A stretch of 64,000 bases of DNA from Rufibacter sediminis (GTDB lineage: Bacteria > Bacteroidota > Bacteroidia > Cytophagales > Hymenobacteraceae): assembly GCF_014269285.1 (NCBI RefSeq), contig NZ_JACOAF010000017.1:44907-108906 (forward strand), written 5' to 3'. Position numbers and translations under genes: made by a program. A model generated the notes under the pieces. The model saw only the letters and a list, made by a program, of their open reading frames with translations, had not been told where the DNA came from and did not search any database. Positions 59,051 through 64,000 of this stretch are shown here, in pieces (positions within the stretch are counted from its first letter, which is position 1; every line of letters begins with the position of its first letter).

Positions 59051-59386
59051 TTATTTCTCTTTAAAGTAGACTTCCCGAATCCGTTCGGCCTTGGCAATTT
59101 CCTTTTTGTCGACTTTGCTGGTTTTCTTGACAAATCCATGTGTTGCCAGGACAAGAGTCTCTTTGTTATCTGATTTGTCCCAGAATGCTAGGAGCCTATA
59201 CTGAAGACCTGCGTAAAGCGTCCTGAACTCCCAAAGATCGCTTGTTAGCTTCTTGAAAAGCTTTGGGTCATTGTGGGATTGAGCTCTTCTTAAATTCTGC
59301 AATATCTTCTCGCGGTGCTTCAACTCAAGCGATTCCAGAAACCTGAAAGCCTCCTCCAGCAAGTCAACCTCAAATTTTTGCTGCAT
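59051..59386 (-). CDS. Cassette gene: HigB/RelE-type toxin (PF05973)
   Basis: About 111 residues from the ATG at 59386 (MQQKFEVDLLEEAFRFLESL); an upstream ATG at 59413 would add nine residues. RREKILQNL-type helix, SDLWEFRTLYAGLQYRLLAF, and VLATHGFVKKTSKVDKKEIA followed by KAERIREVYFKEK match the Gp49-like HigB toxin family, ribosome-dependent mRNA interferases. Toxin first, antitoxin second is the HigBA order. TA pairs are common in chromosomal integron arrays, where they stabilise the array. Confidence 0.88.
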   Translation of the reverse strand: MQQKFEVDLLEEAFRFLESLELKHREKILQNLRRAQSHNDPKLFKKLTSDLWEFRTLYAGLQYRLLAFWDKSDNKETLVLATHGFVKKTSKVDKKEIAKAERIREVYFKEK

Positions 59387-59599
59387 CAAATAATTATCTC
59401 TAGATACTCCCAAAGATGCAGAAAAGTTTCTTTATATGTAAACTTTAGCTTTCTACTATTACAGCCAACTATTGGATAAACGTACTCCTACACTTATCTG
59501 TACTATAGGCGTAATCAAACATACGCTTTACCACCCGTATCTATAGATAATCGTAACTAAATAAGGTAATTACTCTCTATAAAAATAAAGCCCAGCTGC

Positions 59600-59632
59600 T
59601 TTAGGCCCGTTTTTCTAAAAAGAGGTCCTAAG
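59600..59632. repeat. P-family palindrome upstream of the toxin region
   Basis: TTTAGGCCCGTTTTTC then TAAAAAGAGGTCCTAA, with outer GCTGCTTTAGG / CCTAAGCAGG arms. It lies just past the stop of the methyltransferase gene. Confidence 0.65.
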
Positions 59633-59637
59633 CAGGC

Positions 59638-60384
59638 TTACTTCTCCACCCGGCCTATCCGGCTGAAGATGGGGAAACGCACCTCTTTCTGCTGATTCTG
59701 GGGCCAAACGGTTTTCACCTTTTCCATTAATCCGGTTACCGGATTCTCACCGGTTTGCCGGAGGTAGGCTTGCACGCTGGACCAGGAGTTCAGGTAGCCT
59801 TCCAGATCGGTGATCGTCCAGGTGGCGGTAATGGCGCCGGTAAACGCGGGCAACTCCTGAAACGGAAACGGGATGGTGGCGTAGCTTTCGTCAATATAGC
59901 GGCGCTCAAAATCCCAGTAGGGTCCCACCACTTCGGTGTAGAAATGATAGATAAGCGTGTCCACGTCTTCTGAAATGGAGAGCAGGCCATAGCCCCAAAG
60001 CGCCAGAACAGCACCCGGCTTGGCCACCCGGTGCACCTCCTGGTAGAATTTCGCGAAATCAAACCAATGCACCGCCTGACCCACCGTGATTAAGTCAAAA
60101 GAGTCATCTGGGAAAGAGGTCTGCTCCGCCGGAAGCAGGTGGTAGGTAATCTTATCAGAGGCCGGTGCCTGCGCCAGCTGCTTTTCGCTGATGTCGGTGG
60201 CGTGGACGTGGGTGAAAAACGTAGCCAGTTCTACGGCCACCTGCCCGTTGCCGGTGCCGCAATCCCAGGCCAGTTCTGGGTGGGGTACCAGGGAGCGCAA
60301 ATGCTGGTAGAGGTCCTCTGGGTAGGTAGGCCTGAACTTCTTGTACAGGTTGGCCTGAGCGGAAAAATTGTCTTTTGGAGCCAT
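59638..60384 (-). CDS. Class I SAM-dependent methyltransferase (Methyltransf_11)
   Basis: About 248 residues from the ATG at 60384 (MAPKDNFSAQANLYKKFRPT); upstream residues (MVFWPTPAGLQ) have no sense. YKKFRPTYPEDLYQHLRSLV, the SAM motif AWDCGTGNGQVAVELATFF, HATDISEKQL and ITVGQAVHWFDFAKFYQEVH match the family with the VHWF motif found in trans-aconitate methyltransferase-like proteins. Substrate unknown. It is divergent from pruA. Confidence 0.88.
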   Translation of the reverse strand: MAPKDNFSAQANLYKKFRPTYPEDLYQHLRSLVPHPELAWDCGTGNGQVAVELATFFTHVHATDISEKQLAQAPASDKITYHLLPAEQTSFPDDSFDLITVGQAVHWFDFAKFYQEVHRVAKPGAVLALWGYGLLSISEDVDTLIYHFYTEVVGPYWDFERRYIDESYATIPFPFQELPAFTGAITATWTITDLEGYLNSWSSVQAYLRQTGENPVTGLMEKVKTVWPQNQQKEVRFPIFSRIGRVEK

Positions 60385-60526
60385 AATGGAGTAGAATGAA
60401 CCTTGCAGGCCGGCCGGCGTTGGCCAGAAAACCATGCGGTTTCCACGGGCTACCCTGCGTTAGCCTTTTTTACTCGAAAGCCCTACCTTTGTTTATCTTG
60501 TTACTTGAATTTAAAACCAATACCAT

Positions 60527-62179
60527 ATGTCCAACGGATTTTTCAATGTCCCCATTCCGGTAAACGAGCCCGTAAAAAGCTACGCGCCCGGCAGCAAAGA
60601 AAGAGAAGAACTGCAGAAAGCATATAACGAGTTGCGCGAGCAGCAACTGGATATTCCCATGTACATTGGGGGCGAGGAAGTACGCACCGGCAACCTGATG
60701 CCCATCAACCCGCCGCACGACCACCAACGCCTCATCGGGAACTTCCATTACGGTGATGCCAGCCACGTAGAGCAGGCCATTGACGCCGCTCTGGCTGCCC
60801 GCGAGCAATGGGCGCACATGCCTTGGGAAAGCCGCGCCGCCATCTTCCTGAAAGCCGCCGATCTTTTGGCCGGACCTTTCCGGGCGCGCATGAACGCCGC
60901 CACCATGCTGGGCCAGTCCAAGAACGCGTTCCAGGCCGAGATTGACGCCGCCTGCGAGATGATCGACTTCTTCCGGTTCAACGTGAAGTACATGACCGAT
61001 GTCTACAAAATGCAGCCGGAGTCTATGCCGGGCATGTGGAACCGGCTGGAGCACCGTCCGCTGGAAGGTTTCGTGTTCGCTTTGACCCCGTTCAACTTCA
61101 CCTCCATCGCCGCCAACCTGTGCGCCGCTCCGGCCATGATGGGCAACGTGGTGGTCTGGAAACCCGCCAATACGCAGGTGTACTCCGCTAAGGTGATCAT
61201 GGATCTGTTCAAAGCCGCTGGCCTGCCAGACGGCGTGATCAACCTGGTGTACGTGGATGGTCCTGAGGCTGGCGATGTCATCTTCAAGCACCGTCAGTTT
61301 GCGGGTATTCACTTCACCGGCAGCACCGGCGTGTTCAACCACATTTGGAAAACCATCGGGGAGAACATCACCAAGTACCGCGGGTATCCGCGCATTGTGG
61401 GCGAGACCGGCGGGAAAGACTTCATCGTGGCGCATAAATCCGCGAACGCGAAGGAAGTGGCTGTGGCCATCACCCGCGGCGCGTTTGAGTACCAGGGGCA
61501 GAAATGCTCGGCGGCCTCCCGCGCCTACATCCCTAGCAACATCTGGGACGAGGTGAAAGGCCACGTGGTAGAAGACCTGAAATCCCTGAAAATGGGTGAC
61601 CCGCAGGATTTCGGGAACTTCGTGAACGCCGTGATCGATGAGAAATCCTTTGACAAACTGGCCAAGTACATTGATGCCGCCAAGAACGATGACCAGGTAG
61701 AGATCATCGCGGGCGGAAATCATGATAAAACCAAAGGCTACTTTGTGGAGCCAACCGTGATTGTGGCGCAGGACCCGCAGTACGTGACCATGTGCGAAGA
61801 GCTCTTCGGGCCGGTGCTGACGCTGCACGTGTATGACGCCGATAAGTTTGAGGAGACGCTGGAGATGGTAGACCAAACCTCGCCGTACGGCTTAACCGGG
61901 GCCATTTTCTCCAACGACCGTTACGCCGTGGAACTGGCCACCAAGAAACTGAGCCACGCCGCCGGTAACTTCTACATCAACGACAAGCCCACCGGGGCCG
62001 TAGTGGGGCAGCAGCCATTTGGCGGTTCCCGCGCCTCGGGTACCAACGACAAAGCCGGTTCCATGCTGAACCTGCTGCGTTGGACCAGCGCCCGCACCAT
62101 CAAAGAAACGTTTGTGCCGCCGGTAGATTACCGCTACCCGTTCCTGCAAAGCGGTAGCCCCGCTGAAGGAGCGCTCTAA
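60527..62179 (+). CDS. pruA: 1-pyrroline-5-carboxylate dehydrogenase
   Basis: 550 residues, the length of the stand-alone type. The start MSNGFFNVPIPVNEPVKSYA is usual for Bacteroidota. The aldehyde dehydrogenase marks are FTGSTGVFNHIW, the catalytic Glu in RIVGETGGKDFIVAH, the catalytic Cys327 in YQGQKCSAASRAYIP, and PFGGSRASGTNDKAGS. It oxidises glutamate semialdehyde to glutamate in proline degradation. No proline dehydrogenase gene lies in the window. Confidence 0.96.
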   Translation: MSNGFFNVPIPVNEPVKSYAPGSKEREELQKAYNELREQQLDIPMYIGGEEVRTGNLMPINPPHDHQRLIGNFHYGDASHVEQAIDAALAAREQWAHMPWESRAAIFLKAADLLAGPFRARMNAATMLGQSKNAFQAEIDAACEMIDFFRFNVKYMTDVYKMQPESMPGMWNRLEHRPLEGFVFALTPFNFTSIAANLCAAPAMMGNVVVWKPANTQVYSAKVIMDLFKAAGLPDGVINLVYVDGPEAGDVIFKHRQFAGIHFTGSTGVFNHIWKTIGENITKYRGYPRIVGETGGKDFIVAHKSANAKEVAVAITRGAFEYQGQKCSAASRAYIPSNIWDEVKGHVVEDLKSLKMGDPQDFGNFVNAVIDEKSFDKLAKYIDAAKNDDQVEIIAGGNHDKTKGYFVEPTVIVAQDPQYVTMCEELFGPVLTLHVYDADKFEETLEMVDQTSPYGLTGAIFSNDRYAVELATKKLSHAAGNFYINDKPTGAVVGQQPFGGSRASGTNDKAGSMLNLLRWTSARTIKETFVPPVDYRYPFLQSGSPAEGAL

Positions 62180-62181
62180 GC

Positions 62182-62241
62182 GTTTTTAGCCCAATTCCCT
62201 GAAAACAGCCCCGAAACGGATTTCCGTTTCGGGGCTGTTTT
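62182..62241 (+). terminator. P-family palindrome fused to pruA terminator
   Basis: The P-family copy (62182-62217, TTTTTAGCCCAATTCCCTG then AAAACAGCCCCGAAAC) shares its right arm with a perfect 19-base hairpin (AAAACAGCCCCGAAACGGA, 62202-62220, and its complement 62223-62241) with a two-base loop. A second P-family half (GGGGCTGTTTTGGT / TAAAAGAGGTC) begins in the terminator's right arm. Confidence 0.75.
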
Positions 62242-62336
62242 GGTTAAAAGAGGTCAGAAACGGATGATTGTTTGTAGATCACGGTTCTGAAGCGGCTTTT
62301 CTGGTTGAGCTTCCGCCGTGCTGCTCATGGTTTCCG

Positions 62337-62384
62337 GCGAGTCTGGAGACTCGCATCATCCCAAGTCACGAGACTTCAGTCTCG
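62337..62384. repeat. Two small palindromes (GCGAGTCTGGAGACTCGC and CGAGACTTCAGTCTCG)
   Basis: 62337-62354 and 62369-62384 are short perfect or near-perfect palindromes with GAGTC/GACTC-type arms, 14 bases apart. Confidence 0.7.
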
Positions 62385-62406
62385 CGCCAGTCGGTTTTTA
62401 TTATTA

Positions 62407-62441
62407 AACTCAGAACTCAGAACTCAGAACTCAGAACTCAT
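62407..62441. repeat. Tandem repeat of AACTCAG
   Basis: Five units of seven bases, the last with one change. Similar CTCAGAACT/CTCATGACT units occur at 21725-21762. Confidence 0.85.
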
Positions 62442-62443
62442 TT

Positions 62444-62486
62444 CCGACCTCGTTGTGCGCGCAGCTCCTGCGAGTGTCTCGGCCAG
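62444..62486. repeat. CCAAAGACCTCG-type repeat, third copy
   Basis: CCGACCTCGTTGTGCGCGCA then GCTCCTGCGAGTGTCTCGGCC; nearest to the copy at 20916-20959. Confidence 0.75.
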
Positions 62487-62537
62487 CCGTTATTTTCAGC
62501 CTCTCTTCCGAGACATAGAAAGAGTGATAAGCTTTCA

Positions 62538-62631
62538 TTTGTCATCTTGGAAAGATCTTGGTGGTGAACTGGAAAAGCGCTGTTGTAAATGCAGTTACCG
62601 TTCGCCCACAAGATCCTTTCAGGATGACAAA
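62538..62631. repeat. REPIN-like inverted pair of TTTGTCATC repeats
   Basis: Left arm 62538-62569 (TTTGTCATCTTGGAAAGATC and so on) and right arm 62601-62631 (TTCGCCCACAAGATCCTTTC and AGGATGACAAA) are inverted copies with about six differences. A single arm occurs at 17207-17242. Confidence 0.8.
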
Positions 62632-62770
62632 GAAGGGCTCACTCCTGAATGACATAAGGAAAATGATGCAGTGAGGACAAATAAAGCAAGCCTTTTCCCA
62701 AACGATAAAAGTGGCAAGGTTTCTCCAATTCTGCTAAATTGAAACCTAGAACACCTCAACCCTTAACACC

Positions 62771-63364
62771 ATGAAAACGCCCGCTCCGGTTACGCTTGAA
62801 GGCAAACACGTGATTTTGCGACCCATGCAGGAAAGTGACATTCCGGAGCTGAGCCGGGTGGGGCTGGCGGAAGACCTCTGGCGCCTGAGTTTGAACGTGC
62901 TGCGTACCCCCGAGGACATGGCCGCTTACGTGCGGGCCGCGCTCCAGGCACAGGAGGCCGGCACGGCGCTGCCGTTTGTGTACGTACATCCCGAGACCGG
63001 GGAACTCATGGGCAGCACCCGCTTCGGGAACATGGACCTGGCGAATAAAGGCTTGGAGATTGGCTGGACCTGGGTCATCCCGGCCTGGCAGCGCACCGGC
63101 GTGAACACCGAGGCCAAGTACCTGCTCCTGCGGCACGCCTTTGAGGAGTTGGGCTGCATCAGGGTCGCCCTGAAAACCGATGTGCTGAACGAGCGTTCCC
63201 GCCAGGCCATGCGCCGCATTGGGGCCCGCGAGGAGGGAATCTTACGCAATCACTTGATCACCTCAGAAGGCCGCGTGCGTGACTCGGTGATGCTCAGTAT
63301 TCTGGACCGGGAATGGCCCCAGGTGAAGGCCCGGCTGGAGGGAATGCTGCAACGCCAGGGCTAA
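62771..63364 (+). CDS. GNAT-family N-acetyltransferase (RimJ/RimL type)
   Basis: 197 residues. VTLEGKHVILRPMQESDIPE at the start, LMGSTRFGNMDLANKGLEIG, the acetyl-CoA loop PAWQRTGVNTEAKYLLLRHA and KTDVLNERSRQAMRRIGARE followed by GILRNHLITSEGRVRDSVML give a full GNAT domain of the RimJ/RimL group. These transfer acetyl groups to ribosomal proteins or small molecules; the acceptor is unknown. The next gene follows 50 bases later. Confidence 0.92.
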   Translation: MKTPAPVTLEGKHVILRPMQESDIPELSRVGLAEDLWRLSLNVLRTPEDMAAYVRAALQAQEAGTALPFVYVHPETGELMGSTRFGNMDLANKGLEIGWTWVIPAWQRTGVNTEAKYLLLRHAFEELGCIRVALKTDVLNERSRQAMRRIGAREEGILRNHLITSEGRVRDSVMLSILDREWPQVKARLEGMLQRQG

Positions 63365-63414
63365 AACTAATCTTGCCGCCTTTTTCTGCGTATGAAGGAG
63401 AAATATCCAACGCC

Positions 63415-63906
63415 ATGAACCAGACAACCCCGCCTGTTACCCCCGTTGATGAACGCCTGAAGTGGGTGGAGTCCATCTCGCGGTTACTGGACAACCAGTT
63501 CAAGATGCCGGGCACCAACTTCCGCTTCGGGCTGGACCCCATCATGGGGCTGTTGCCGGTGGTGGGTGACCTTTCCTCGTTTGCCATGTCTGGCGTGCTG
63601 GTCATGACCATGGCCAAGCACGGGGCCAGCCGCGCGCTGGTGGTGAGAATGCTGTTCAACATCTTCCTGGATGCCGTCATCGGTAGTATTCCCATTGTGG
63701 GCTGGCTGTTCGATTTCGGGTACAAAGCCAACCAGAAAAACGTGGACCTGCTGCGCCGCCACTACCAGGAAGGCAAGTACCAGGGCAAAGGCACCGGTTT
63801 CATCATTGGCGTGCTCATCGCGTTTCTGATCCTGTTTGGGTTGCTGCTCTACGGCCTCTGGAAAATAGCCGAGTACCTGTGGTTGTGGGCTTCCTCTGCG
63901 TGGTAG
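63415..63906 (+). CDS. DUF4112 membrane protein
   Basis: About 163 residues from the ATG at 63415 (MNQTTPPVTPVDERLKWVES); the open frame starts earlier but overlaps the GNAT gene. The DUF4112 pattern is FRFGLDPIMGLLPVVGDLSS, MLFNIFLDAVIGSIPIVGWL and FDFGYKANQKNVDLLRRHYQ, and a hydrophobic segment (GFIIGVLIAFLILFGLLLYG) follows. The function of DUF4112 is unknown. Confidence 0.9.
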   Translation: MNQTTPPVTPVDERLKWVESISRLLDNQFKMPGTNFRFGLDPIMGLLPVVGDLSSFAMSGVLVMTMAKHGASRALVVRMLFNIFLDAVIGSIPIVGWLFDFGYKANQKNVDLLRRHYQEGKYQGKGTGFIIGVLIAFLILFGLLLYGLWKIAEYLWLWASSAW

Positions 63907-63954
63907 AAAGGTAGATAGCAGACGCACCAAAACCTCTATAAAGAAAAACCCGTC

Positions 63955-64000
63955 GGCCCGTTTCAGGCCTGTTTTCACCAAAACAGGCCTGAAACGGGCC
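63955..64000. repeat. P-family palindrome, longest perfect copy, at window end
   Basis: GGCCCGTTTCAGGCCTGTTT (plus one more T), loop CACC, and the exact complement: 21-base arms without a mismatch. It follows the DUF4112 gene. The window ends at its last base. Confidence 0.9.

Noticed and set aside
60470..61876. Minus-strand frame of 468 codons opposite pruA
   Set aside because: Antisense of pruA, whose catalytic motifs are all in the plus frame.

Overview
The window looks like the chromosome of a Bacteroidota bacterium, most likely a cytophagalean of the Hymenobacteraceae (Rufibacter/Nibribacter/Pontibacter-like). The signs are a SusC/SusD pair, a type IX secretion C-terminal sorting domain, a tmRNA with the Bacteroidota-style tag GESNYAMAA, a monomeric isocitrate dehydrogenase, many lipoprotein signals, and AT-rich gaps without Shine-Dalgarno sequences. 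The genus is an inference. Housekeeping genes are GC-rich and mostly on the minus strand.

Layout. 0-3.7 kb: an ArsR regulator cut by the left edge, a PRC-barrel remnant, and a four-gene operon (methyltransferase, ThiL/HypE-like PurM-fold protein, ThiE-like protein, Trm112-like protein) behind a TPP riboswitch with its own terminator. 3.8-8.5 kb: SusD and SusC. 9.1-9.5 kb: ssrA. 9.6-24.6 kb: a YjjG-like HAD phosphatase, ArsR plus acyltransferase, an M1 peptidase, a J-domain protein, HupE/UreJ-like protein, ClpB, a RAYT transposase, an SPFH protein, endonuclease V and a lipoprotein. 24.7-38.1 kb: a T9SS cargo protein, isocitrate dehydrogenase, an S8 peptidase, a B1-type metallo-beta-lactamase-fold protein, an MFS exporter and an AraC/SDR/NmrA group. 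38.9-41.3 kb: an array of small AT-rich genes separated by attC-like palindromes. 41.5-50.7 kb: two alpha/beta hydrolases with TPR tails, an ECF sigma factor with a membrane partner, and an M16 peptidase with the relic of a second copy. 50.7-51.8 kb: a dense cluster of palindromic repeats. 51.8-57.8 kb: dnaX with an A10 slippery run, a TIR-like/winged-helix protein, a nucleotidyltransferase and a phosphoesterase. 58.0-59.4 kb: a second small attC-like array carrying a HigBA-type toxin-antitoxin pair. 59.6-64 kb: a methyltransferase, PruA, a GNAT enzyme and a DUF4112 protein.

Three things stand out. First, almost every gap carries a 33-40 bp imperfect palindrome (consensus about GTTTTGGGCCTGTTTT - loop - AAAACAGGCCCAAAAC); about 30 copies were seen by eye, and other palindrome families and one RAYT gene lie among them. 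Second, two clusters of small genes follow integron cassette logic: one site at the 3' end of each gene, about 14-21 bp from site to the next start, and, in three cassettes, an entry core complementary to the outer core of the cassette's own site. No integron integrase is present. Third, the TPP-riboswitch operon combines proteins that make no standard thiamin enzyme set, and its ThiE-like member has lost several residues that ThiE uses.

All coordinates and alignments were made by eye. Family names come from recognised motifs, not from searches.
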